Below, one piece after another: positions 18,235 to 27,000 of a stretch of 64,000 bases of DNA. The stretch lies in contig WFXC01000002.1 in the NCBI GenBank assembly GCA_015490805.1, positions 1-64,000 on the forward strand, in the 5' to 3' direction. The notes beneath the pieces are model-generated. The model was not told the origin of the DNA, did no database searches, and was given only the letters and a program-made list of their open reading frames with translations. The position numbers and the translations under genes are program-made. The stretch's first letter is position 1. Every line of letters starts with the position of its first letter. Source of the DNA: Candidatus Kapaibacterium sp. (GTDB taxonomy: Bacteria > Bacteroidota > Ignavibacteria > Kapaibacteriales > WFXC01).

Positions 18235-19943
18235 TTCTCTGCTCGCCGCTGCTGGAAAGGTGGTTTCGGGAAGCGAATCTTCACTGGCTGCCGGTAAATA
18301 GGATGCGTGAGAATCATCTCGCCCTTTTCCAGACGAGTGAGATGATAGCGAATGTCCTGGGCAAGAAAGCGATAATTGCCGGCGTTAATTTCGGCACTAT
18401 CCGTGCGGCCCAGCACTTTGGTAGCCGAGTTGCCGGTGACGCGTTCGTGTACGGCGCTGAGGAATTGCTGGGCGGAGAACAGGATGATTCCGAAAGAACG
18501 CCCGCGTTCTGCGATGTCTAAAATCTGGTCCAGAATGGGGGACGATTCTCCTTTGCCACGGGCAGGGGCGTACTTGTTGAGCTCGTCCACAAAGATGATG
18601 ACCCGTTTGGGAGGTTCGTAATCATCAAAAGGCAGGGTCTCACCGGAGTAGAGCCCATACACGGTGCGTAACACGTCACCAAAGACAAGAGTTTGTTCTT
18701 CGGGAGCCAGGCGGGCAATGTCCACCACGTAAGTGTGTCCCCCTTGGATGTTGCCGATCTCGTGCTCGATGGTAGTCATGCGGGTTGAAAGCCGCGGCAC
18801 AAAAATGCCACTTTGTCGCGTCTTCACCACTCGTCGTAACAGCCGTAGAAACCGTCCCACGCTGGAGGCGTGGATATTACGGAACTTTTGTGGAGCACCT
18901 TGCTGGACCAGTGGACGCTGGGTCAACAGATCATCCCAGGTTTGCACATCCCGCCATTCCTGTTCATCACCGGTGATGCCAGTCATCACCTCACCAACAA
19001 TTGATGCCAGAGTTCCCGTGCTGTCGGGAATGTCAGAAAAGAGCAAGTCCAACTTGGAAGCCGTTCCACGTAGATCGTAGGCGTAAGCTCGGTGAGGCGG
19101 CGGTGGATCGGCGAAGGTGTTGGGACGTCCAGTGGCATGGGTTTGCTTACCCCAGGGGAGTAAGTAGTGCACGCGGTCGGTAGCCCATGGTTCGGGGCGT
19201 AAGCCCAGTTGTTGCCACAAAGCGTGCTCCTCTTCGGTAAGTTCGCGGGGCTCGTGGATGCGCAACAGGTCGTCGTATTTCACATTGAGCAAAATGACGG
19301 CGATCTCCTCGGCAGGACCAGTTTGCAGGATGGACTGAATGAGGAACATCGCATAGGAGGTCTTAGTAGCCAGGCCAGAGATGCCTGAGATGTTCACGTG
19401 TCCTGCCTCAGGTCCCAAGACGAAGTCTCGATCGAGGTAGGCTACGGCTTGGGTCCCGTTGCTCATCTGAATCAACCCGGCCGGCACCCGTCGCTTTCCA
19501 GGAATACCGTCGATGCCAAGAGCTTCGTGGATTTTATCCTCATCGGCGAAGTACACGCGCGCCTCGTTTTGTACCGGCATGTAAATGTCGGCGCTGTTGG
19601 AAAGCACGGCAGCTTCTGCAACGTTGGCTCCCTGACGCGGCGTTTGTGGCGGCGCGTCCACTTCCTCACCAAAGTCGTTGGAGATATAGTTGGCCAGATG
19701 GCCACCGGCATCGGTGATGTGTTGGATGTTGGTTACCAGCCCAAAGGTGTAACTGGGTTCCCGCTCGCCTTCCTTGGGAAAATGCTCGGCGGCGACGATG
19801 TCAAAGGGATTGACCATCTGGCCGGGACGAATCCAGAACTTGAACTTTTCTGCGGTATTCGGATCACGCTCCGTGGCGGATGCCCGTCCAATAACTTCGT
19901 TCTTTTTACCTTGCATGTCCTGCTCCATATCTTGTCCCTTCAT
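18231..19943 (-). CDS. HerA-like DNA-translocase ATPase with variant P-loop
   Basis: A 570-residue hexameric-type ATPase of the HerA/FtsK branch. The N-terminal beta region (FWIRPGQMVNPFDIVAAEH) resembles a HAS-barrel. The Walker A reads NISGISGLATKTSYAMFL: the Lys-Thr pair is kept, but the Gly before it is Thr. Walker B is VIIFVDELNKYAP, followed by a sensor/arginine region RGRSFGIILFSAQQFLS, as in HerA. In archaea HerA works with NurA to resect DNA ends. Here the gene directly follows a NurA-like gene with a four-base overlap (ATGA) and overlaps the downstream methylase likewise. Expected role: loading and driving DNA into the nuclease. Confidence 0.85.
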   Translation of the reverse strand: MKGQDMEQDMQGKKNEVIGRASATERDPNTAEKFKFWIRPGQMVNPFDIVAAEHFPKEGEREPSYTFGLVTNIQHITDAGGHLANYISNDFGEEVDAPPQTPRQGANVAEAAVLSNSADIYMPVQNEARVYFADEDKIHEALGIDGIPGKRRVPAGLIQMSNGTQAVAYLDRDFVLGPEAGHVNISGISGLATKTSYAMFLIQSILQTGPAEEIAVILLNVKYDDLLRIHEPRELTEEEHALWQQLGLRPEPWATDRVHYLLPWGKQTHATGRPNTFADPPPPHRAYAYDLRGTASKLDLLFSDIPDSTGTLASIVGEVMTGITGDEQEWRDVQTWDDLLTQRPLVQQGAPQKFRNIHASSVGRFLRLLRRVVKTRQSGIFVPRLSTRMTTIEHEIGNIQGGHTYVVDIARLAPEEQTLVFGDVLRTVYGLYSGETLPFDDYEPPKRVIIFVDELNKYAPARGKGESSPILDQILDIAERGRSFGIILFSAQQFLSAVHERVTGNSATKVLGRTDSAEINAGNYRFLAQDIRYHLTRLEKGEMILTHPIYRQPVKIRFPKPPFQQRRAEK

Positions 19944-21070
19944 CTTTCCGCACTCGGATTGCTAATCTGAAACGGCCAGCGAATCCCCGAACGCAGCACT
20001 TCTTCGGAGTAGAACCGGGAGCGAATCACGCGTTCGGCGATGGAAATCGGGTACAGGTGAGCGTGCCAGCGTCTATCGCGGCCATAGGGCGTCACTGTAC
20101 GCTCGGCAATGAGCCAGCCGCTTATGCGGTCGACCAAGGTGCTATCCACCGGTTCCCGGTCCGGGTTGGGCATTTCCACCTTGACCACGCCCATCAGCGG
20201 GTAGTCCAGGCCCTTCTGGGGACGAATGCGCACATACCAGAAGACGATTTTGCCTTCGCCACCACGTGGGAAAACAATCGTGCGTTGATTTTCTTGTAGA
20301 TCTTTGAGCAGAGTGAACAGGTTCAGTTGTCTGGCTCGGGGCCCACTTCCAAGTTTGAACTGGGTGTCGCGGCGGAAGGTTTTCGCCACCCCCACCAGGG
20401 GAGCGCCACTCCAGTTCTCGAATTCGTTGCCCAGACTGCCGTCTATCACCAGCCAGGCGTTTTCCTCCCGCGGCACCGACAGAGCGAGTTCGACCTCCAG
20501 TTGGCGCATGTACCAGTTGGCCCGGTGGGCGCCCCGGGGACGGGGCTCGCGCAGACCCTGCATCTCCGCGTAGGGGTTGTTAGTGGTACTGTCGCACAGG
20601 TCATACTCCGGAATTCCTTTTAGCGCGCGTTCGAGTTCTTCCCACAGTTGCTCGGAAACCTGGCTTTTTTCCAGGGTGAGCAGAATTTTGTGGCGACTTG
20701 CCGCAACCCGAATGCGGCCATCGTCTTCCCGCTTGACCATAGCCGCACCGACCTGGGAGATCTGCACAGGGGTGGAGCGGTCCTGCTCCAGAAGCGTCCC
20801 GATAAAATACGTGCGGGCCGATCCATCCACGAAATAACGGAAGCCGTGCTCTTGCATCCGTGGAACCGGCTCGACGGTGCGGTAAAGTGAGCGGGCATCT
20901 GTCTCCCAAACGGTATCCACGGCTGCGTCGCCGGTGGTGTGGCGATCGTAGATTTCCTCAATGTCCGGCGTGACCATATCCGTTACCGCCTGTCCGGTGG
21001 CCGGCAGTATCTCGGCACCCTCTACCAGAGTGCGCAGGGCTTGCTGGAGTGGTTGGAATGGGTTGGGCAT
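19940..21070 (-). CDS. NurA-like nuclease
   Basis: A 376-residue protein whose FRYFVDGSARTYFIG and AWLVIDGSLGNEFENWS segments match the NurA-domain pattern, with metal-binding Asp in two DGS motifs on an RNase H-like fold. A further conserved stretch lies near VVKVEMPNPDRE and LVDRISGWLIAE. NurA proteins are Mn2+-dependent nucleases that act with HerA. ATG at 21070 follows GAGG by six bases; a longer upstream frame would overlap the PIN gene. It is 7 bases after PIN and overlaps HerA by four bases. The NurA assignment rests on motifs and neighbour; I could not run a profile search. Confidence 0.72.
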   Translation of the reverse strand: MPNPFQPLQQALRTLVEGAEILPATGQAVTDMVTPDIEEIYDRHTTGDAAVDTVWETDARSLYRTVEPVPRMQEHGFRYFVDGSARTYFIGTLLEQDRSTPVQISQVGAAMVKREDDGRIRVAASRHKILLTLEKSQVSEQLWEELERALKGIPEYDLCDSTTNNPYAEMQGLREPRPRGAHRANWYMRQLEVELALSVPREENAWLVIDGSLGNEFENWSGAPLVGVAKTFRRDTQFKLGSGPRARQLNLFTLLKDLQENQRTIVFPRGGEGKIVFWYVRIRPQKGLDYPLMGVVKVEMPNPDREPVDSTLVDRISGWLIAERTVTPYGRDRRWHAHLYPISIAERVIRSRFYSEEVLRSGIRWPFQISNPSAER

Positions 21071-21077
21071 GGTTACC

Positions 21078-21857
21078 TCACCACGGTTTGGGAAGAGTTT
21101 GAGCGAGATCTTCAACGTTTGGCAAAGTTGGATCTCCCGGAAACCTTTCTTTGAGCATATTTTGTAAATCACTCTGCAATTGTTGCCAGTCCGACTCCCC
21201 TTGAGGGTTGTGTAGTCTATTTATTACACGCTTGAAGTACCCGTCAAATGTAATGATTCTCTCAGCTTGCATCACCAGGGCGCAAGCATACATCCAGCCG
21301 TCTATCACATCCATAAAAATGCGGCTTTGCAGGAACTCGGCCACTTCTGCGATTCGGGAAAAGTCCTCGGCGTCTTCTACATATAAGACCGCTATGCCTC
21401 CTTCATTTTCGAGGCGATTCAAAAAATTATCCCATTCTTTTATGACTTGTTGGTAATCTTGTGACTCCAAATACATGGAAACCAATTCACTCAAGACGCC
21501 CGAACGTTGACGCATCCGATAAGGCAGACCTTCACGCGCCATACGTGCATGAGCTTGTCCCTCAAGCACACCATAAATTACTTCTGCTTTTGCAAACCGG
21601 GATGTATAGATAACTGGATCGTGTTGATCTACCTGCTGTTCAAGGAAAGCCAGGGTTTTTACCCCCTGCAGAAGCATCTTGACAATGCTTCCAGGCATGT
21701 ATCGACGCAAAGTATCCCGTACCTGTTTGAATGTTACTGCACTATGAAATGGAGGTAAGTTTTTCTTTTCTGCCCACCGTAAGTATGAATTCATGTAGTG
21801 CAAAGCGTTAGTATCCAAAAGTATTGTAGGACGGGATTTTGACTGTGTGTCCGCCAT
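21078..21857 (-). CDS. PIN-domain nuclease
   Basis: A 259-residue PIN-domain protein, larger than VapC toxins. Acidic residues expected in the metal site are visible: Asp in TILLDTNALHYM, Glu in AKAEVIYGVLEG, Asp in MDVIDGWMYACAL and Asp in IITFDGYFKRV. PIN proteins are usually single-strand RNases. No antitoxin-like gene lies next to it; instead it sits between the AAA ATPase (10 bases upstream) and the NurA-like nuclease (7 bases downstream). It could be an abortive effector that attacks RNA once the operon senses foreign DNA; this is inference. Confidence 0.8.
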   Translation of the reverse strand: MADTQSKSRPTILLDTNALHYMNSYLRWAEKKNLPPFHSAVTFKQVRDTLRRYMPGSIVKMLLQGVKTLAFLEQQVDQHDPVIYTSRFAKAEVIYGVLEGQAHARMAREGLPYRMRQRSGVLSELVSMYLESQDYQQVIKEWDNFLNRLENEGGIAVLYVEDAEDFSRIAEVAEFLQSRIFMDVIDGWMYACALVMQAERIITFDGYFKRVINRLHNPQGESDWQQLQSDLQNMLKERFPGDPTLPNVEDLAQTLPKPW

Positions 21858-21866
21858 GACAGTCTC

Positions 21867-23075
21867 CTATGATGGTGAGTCCTTTTCAGCAGGTCGCGGG
21901 TAGAGTGTTTCCTGTACTTCTTCCAGGTACTTGGCGGTAAACGGCACAGAGACTTCTTCGCTGGCCGCCCGGGCAATGGCAAGGCTGCACACTTTGACCA
22001 GCCGTCGCGGTGATGAATAAATGTCTTCCCGTAAAGATTCTACCAAGTCCTCCGGGAAAGGGAACAAGGGATTTCTTGGGGCACTTTGTTCGAGGCGCTG
22101 GGAGGCACCCTGTTCGAGGCGTGCTGCGTCCAAGCGATGGATAACGAGTTGTTTCGCTTCCTCCTTATTCAGCGGTGGTATTTGGAAACGGTGCTCACCG
22201 TGACTGATAAATCGTTCCCAGAGAGCCGGCTCAAGCTTTTCCGTAATTTCTGCCGCCTGGGGTGTCATGGCCACAAAAATCCAGAACTGTTCCCGTTCGG
22301 TCAGGTTGATCAATCGTTTCATCGTCGCCATGTATTCGTAAGTCTGACGTTTAGTGAGGCGTTTCTGCAGGGAGACTTCCTCAAACTCATCGATTAAAAA
22401 AGCCACCGATTCAGCACCTCCTGTTAGCCGCAAGGCGCGCAGGATGGCCGCAAAATACGGCGCTTCCTCTTTCTCAGGAACCAGAGCACCGCGCTGCCCA
22501 GCCACAAAATCCTTGTACTGGAAGTAAGGTCGTTCATAGGTCTCCACGATAAGTCGAGCCAACTTGTACCGAATTTCCTCATCATCGGCGATTTCCTTTT
22601 CGTGGATTTTTCGGGAAAGTTCCCGAATGGCGTCCTCTTTGCGACGGTACTTCTTGACCGTCCGCAACCATTCTTGAAAGCTGTTCCTGAACAGAGCAGG
22701 TTGGAAGTCCGCCAAGCGAGGATCCAGAAATTCCCAGAGGGCTTTGGCGAACTCCTCGCGTCCCAATTGGCGCATAAGAGCGTTCGCCAGATCATAGAAC
22801 TGAACACCGGGATTATCAAAAAAGAACGCGCGGATTCGGCGCTTGGACAGCTCTTCACGTTCCAACCAGTGTAGCAGGTATGTCTTCCCACTTCCATATT
22901 CACCAAGGATGGCAAAGGCCTTCGCTCCTTGGGTTCGCTGCATTCCGTCGAGGAATCGCTGAAGCGAGGATTTCCATCGCTCTGGCACCCACAATCTGTC
23001 GACCAGAGGTACACCACTGGCTGCAGGCTCAAAAGGGTTAAAATGTAAGTTCAAATAGTCAAGGTTTCTGGCCAT
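21867..23075 (-). CDS. AAA+ ATPase, Orc/Cdc6- or KAP-like
   Basis: A 402-residue P-loop protein. It begins with HFNPFEPAASG, typical of ExeA/Orc-like ATPases, then Walker A AILGEYGSGKTYLLHWL at about residues 55-71, a long helical insertion with many charged residues (about 110-190), Walker B VAFLIDEFEEV, and sensor FWIFVAMTPQAAE. The C-terminal region is a helical lid plus a winged-helix-like segment (SSPRRLVKVCSLAIARAA). Its start overlaps the end of the preceding gene by 25 bases. BREX BrxC/BrxD ATPases have comparable folds, but I see no other BREX gene. It may recognise DNA structure or switch on the nucleases. Confidence 0.78.
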   Translation of the reverse strand: MARNLDYLNLHFNPFEPAASGVPLVDRLWVPERWKSSLQRFLDGMQRTQGAKAFAILGEYGSGKTYLLHWLEREELSKRRIRAFFFDNPGVQFYDLANALMRQLGREEFAKALWEFLDPRLADFQPALFRNSFQEWLRTVKKYRRKEDAIRELSRKIHEKEIADDEEIRYKLARLIVETYERPYFQYKDFVAGQRGALVPEKEEAPYFAAILRALRLTGGAESVAFLIDEFEEVSLQKRLTKRQTYEYMATMKRLINLTEREQFWIFVAMTPQAAEITEKLEPALWERFISHGEHRFQIPPLNKEEAKQLVIHRLDAARLEQGASQRLEQSAPRNPLFPFPEDLVESLREDIYSSPRRLVKVCSLAIARAASEEVSVPFTAKYLEEVQETLYPRPAEKDSPS

Positions 23076-24046
23076 AGCACGACTTCCTTTAGTTTTCGAT
23101 AAAGCCGTATGTGAGAAATGTAACGTCCTTTTTCATCTTGGTAGTAACCGCGCAAATGATACTTTTCGGCTTGCGGGGATGTAGCCATGATCGTGGCAAA
23201 GGACTCTGAAGTGGGAATGAGAACCACATATTGGGGAAATTGGTAATACACCCACTCCAGAGTTCCATAAAGCCTATCCAAAGAGATGCGGTACTTGGGT
23301 CCCCACGCAGCCGCCAATTTTCGCAGAGAAAGGAGTGTCCACTCGTCTTGTTCAGAGATGGTTTCCCAAAGGGCGTTCAGAACCCGTGGATCTGGAACTG
23401 GTCCACGCAGGTAAACGGGAAACATCAGCCCCCCTGTCCCTTCCAAGAAAATTTCTTCGATGAATCCCAACTCGTTGCGTGCCCAATAACGAACCCCATA
23501 GAGAATAGCCTGTCGTTCGTCCTCGGACTGAATCCAGCATCGCTTTTCGTCCTGTTCCACATTATAGATCTCCTCAATGCGCCTGTTCTCTCTTTCTACC
23601 CGTCGCCAAACGACCGGTTGTCCCTTGTCCAGAAAGCCTTCCAGGTCGTAGGTTACAATATCTTGCGGCATGAAGAGATCAAAAAAATATGCGCGACAAT
23701 CTGGATTGCGAACAACAAACTGGGCAAAGCATTCTCGCTCTTGGAGCGAAAGCCCAAGAGTACCTGGCTGGATGACTTCCAAGAGTTCGGATACCAACGG
23801 GTTCTCTCTGGCAATCTGATAACGTCTATTGACCACGACCAAAATTCCCAAGTGACGTAAGGTGTTGCGATAATGATAGACTGTAGTTTTTGAAACTATC
23901 TTGCCGTTCTGGGTACGAAGATGTGCTTTCTCACGCGCCCACACCTCCATCTCTTTGGGCCGTACGCCCTCAGGATGTTGCGCAATGTAGCCGATCAACT
24001 CTCGCAGGGCGACAAAAGAAACACTTCCACGCATCCAAAGGGCCAT
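23051..24046 (-). CDS. unrecognised protein with N-terminal winged helix
   Basis: A 331-residue soluble protein. Residues 1-90 look like a winged helix (ALRELIGYIAQHPEGVRPKE ... SKTTVYHYRNTLRHLGILVV). The remainder is alpha/beta with an FFDLFMPQDIVTYDLEGF segment and a basic C-terminal end. I do not recognise the family. ATG at 24046 lies two bases after the stop of the large methylase, and the 3' end overlaps the AAA ATPase gene, so the pair is probably made together and may form a complex. It could be a DNA-binding specificity subunit or the operon's regulator. Confidence 0.7.
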   Translation of the reverse strand: MALWMRGSVSFVALRELIGYIAQHPEGVRPKEMEVWAREKAHLRTQNGKIVSKTTVYHYRNTLRHLGILVVVNRRYQIARENPLVSELLEVIQPGTLGLSLQERECFAQFVVRNPDCRAYFFDLFMPQDIVTYDLEGFLDKGQPVVWRRVERENRRIEEIYNVEQDEKRCWIQSEDERQAILYGVRYWARNELGFIEEIFLEGTGGLMFPVYLRGPVPDPRVLNALWETISEQDEWTLLSLRKLAAAWGPKYRISLDRLYGTLEWVYYQFPQYVVLIPTSESFATIMATSPQAEKYHLRGYYQDEKGRYISHIRLYRKLKEVVLWPETLTI

Positions 24047-24048
24047 AG

Positions 24049-27000
24049 CTACCCCCGCAACTCTTCCAAACTTGCCTGAATCTCTCGCAACTCTTCTTCG
24101 CTCAGGTCCCACAACTGCGCCGCGAGGCGGTCGATCTCGGCTTCCACCTGCTTCAGTTCTGCCTGCGCGGTCTCGTCACTCTGATACGCCCGCGGAGCCA
24201 ACTCGTGGGCGCGGCGGGAGAGTTTTGCTAATTGAAGATATGACAGATTTGATTCCCTAAACTGTTCGATGCGTACTCTGGTTAATACAGCTGGCCTACC
24301 TATACCTCCACCGCCACCAGAATAAAAAGCACGTACTATAAAGCGAAACACCGAACAATTTAGAATCGCAGCAACACCGAAAGCTTCTATATCACTTGGA
24401 AAAGCTAAAAATGTAACGTTGTTATCTGGAATTATCGGCTTTCCATCCATTTCCCCAATAACCGACGCCACAATGTCCCGCGATATCCAGGGCCACACCA
24501 CCTTCCACGGGGCGAAGGTATAGTCGCCGACGTTGAACATGGAGTAGAAGGGGCCGGTCTCGACGATCCTTCCCCGTTTGTCCTTGCGAGTGAAGTAGCG
24601 CTTGAAGCCGGAGCGCTCGCGCAGGGACTCCTCGAAGCGCTTCAGGTAGGTCCAGGTCTTGGGGTAGCGCTGCTGCATCTCCTGTTCAGGGATGGCGTTT
24701 AGACGGTCACCTTTTCGGTGAGTGAGCAGGATATGGTAAGTGGGCACAGCATACCAGCGCCGTATATCCCGGCCACGCAGCAGGGGATAGACCAGGTCCG
24801 GCTCCAGCTCAGTGGTGATGGCTTCTACCTTGCGCTTAGCTCCCTCCGTCACATTGCACACTACCAGTAGGCCATCCGGCCGCTCGGCCAGGATGTCCAG
24901 CCAGTATACGGCGTTGGCCCAGGTAGTAACCCCGGCGTGAGCCTGATAGTCCGACGGTCCCAGCACCTTGCGCACGGCGTCCAGCGCCTTGGGGCGGGCG
25001 GTCAGCCAGGGGCTGGTCGGGTCGTTGGCATCCACCGGCGTGGCGAAAAAATGGAAGCGTTGCGTTTGGGTCTCTACTTCATCCAGCGTGCTGTCGTAGT
25101 CCAGTCCCTTGCCGCGGGTGGTTTTCTTCCAGTAGGTGTAGGGCACGGGATAACGGGTGAGTTTGCCCTTTTGCAGCACGAAGATGCTGGTGCGGGTACT
25201 TGCGCCCTCGAAGACCTGCAGGCTGCTCAGGTCGTCCACGTGGAGCACGCGCAGAAAGGGACCGCTCTCGCCGATGCGGAAGCGGCGAAAGCCCTGGCCA
25301 CCGCCAACAGTTTTCCACACACTCTGGGTGATGACGAAGGCCAGTTTGCCACCATCCTTCAAGTAGCGGTCGGCGGCCACATAGGTCATCAATGCGGATA
25401 TATCGTCTTTGGCTTTGCCCAATATGGCGTCAAATCCTTTATGTTGAAACAGAGCATAATCCTTCCAGAGCGGAGCGACCTGTTGTCGGTATCCCTGGGG
25501 CAAACTCTCCCAGTTAATCCACGGCGGGTTGCCGACCACATAGTCGAAGGGTTCCAGAAAAAGGGGCATAAAGGCGTTTTTGAGCACCCGCGCCCAGATG
25601 CCGTCCAATCCCCGACGGTGCAGGTCGCGCAGTGTCTCGAACAGTTCGGTCAGCACCTCGTCGGCCTGGGGGGCCTCCTCCAGGTCGGGGATCTCCTGCT
25701 GGCAGCGCGCCAGAAAGGCCTCGGTGGTGAAGTCGCCGACGACGTACTCTTCCAGCAGGTCGGTCAGGCGCTCCATCTCGGGGCGGGTGTCGATGACCTC
25801 GGGGACGGGAAGTGGTCCGACGGCAGTCTCCAAGATGCGGCGGTGCTGGGTGAAGAGCTCCTTCCCCCGCGCCGGCGTCAGGATGCTGTCAGCCAGGTAG
25901 ACTGGAATTTCCACCTCGCTGCGGCGGTAGGGCAACAGGTCGGCAATGGCGAGCAGGTAGTTCACCCGGGCCGCTGTGACCGCCAGAGGATTCAGGTCAA
26001 TGCCTACTATGCTGTTGAGGATGATCTCCAGCGTGTCAGCTTCAGCCAGTCCGGCCAGAGCACAGTTGGCTTTGAGTCTACGGATTGCCAGCACCAAGAA
26101 GGTGCCGGAGCCGCAAGCCGGATCGAGCAGACGTTTCTTGGGTAGCCCTCGAGGTGAGCGGTTTTCCCTGGGCATAGTGAACCACGGCTCGCCCAACATA
26201 TTGAGCAAACGTTCAGCCAGCCAGTCGGGGGTGTAGAATTCGCCCAGGTCGTGGCGGATGTCGCGCGGCAACAGGTAGTGGTAGAGTTTCTTCAGCAGGT
26301 CGCGGGCACTGTAGGGATCGTCCTGCACAGTAACCGGGTTGTATTCGGCCAGGTGGACCAGCACCTGCCGCAGCGCCTCTTCGATGTCAGGGTTCCAGGC
26401 ATCGAGATACCAGGCGAAGAAGTCGCCCTCCAGCAGGTTTTTGAGACCCAGAGCGCGAAAGAGACCGCCGCTTTCCAGGTTACGCAGTTCGCGGCGCAGA
26501 TCCTCGCCGTGCAGGTTGGCGACGGTGGTCAGCGGTGTGGTTCCCAGGCTGCCGCCGGCGTATGCCTGAAGCACCAGTCGCGCGATGTTCTTGACCAGAA
26601 AGGAAAAGTAGGTATGCAGAGCAAAGAGGAAGCGGGGCATGTCCACCGGTTCGCCGCGCAGCCCCATTCCCCGAGTGAAGGTGCGTAGTTCCTTTTTGTG
26701 TTTCAGTTCGCCGGCTGCAGCGTCCGCCCCTGCGGTTTCGCCGAAGAACAGTTTCCACTGCTCGAACAGATGAGCTGTCAGGTCGTTGGAGTGCCCCTCG
26801 AGCGCATTGTAGAGAGCACGGGTCACCTGGTGGCTCAGAAAGTTCTGGCTGCCGAAATCCTCTACCAGATTTTCGGGAATGAGCGCGCGACCGGAGGAGA
26901 GGGAGAACAGCGCGCGCAGGAAGCGCTCACAGGAGTTCTTGTTGACCTCCAGCGGCTCTTCGACGATCCAGTGGCCCTCGTGGTAGCGGACGAAGATGAA

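Noticed and set aside
24937..26145. A 402-codon open frame on the plus strand
   Set aside because: It is antisense to the methylase gene, whose motifs are unmistakable. The antisense frame has Gln/Gly/Val-rich low-quality sequence and no domain.
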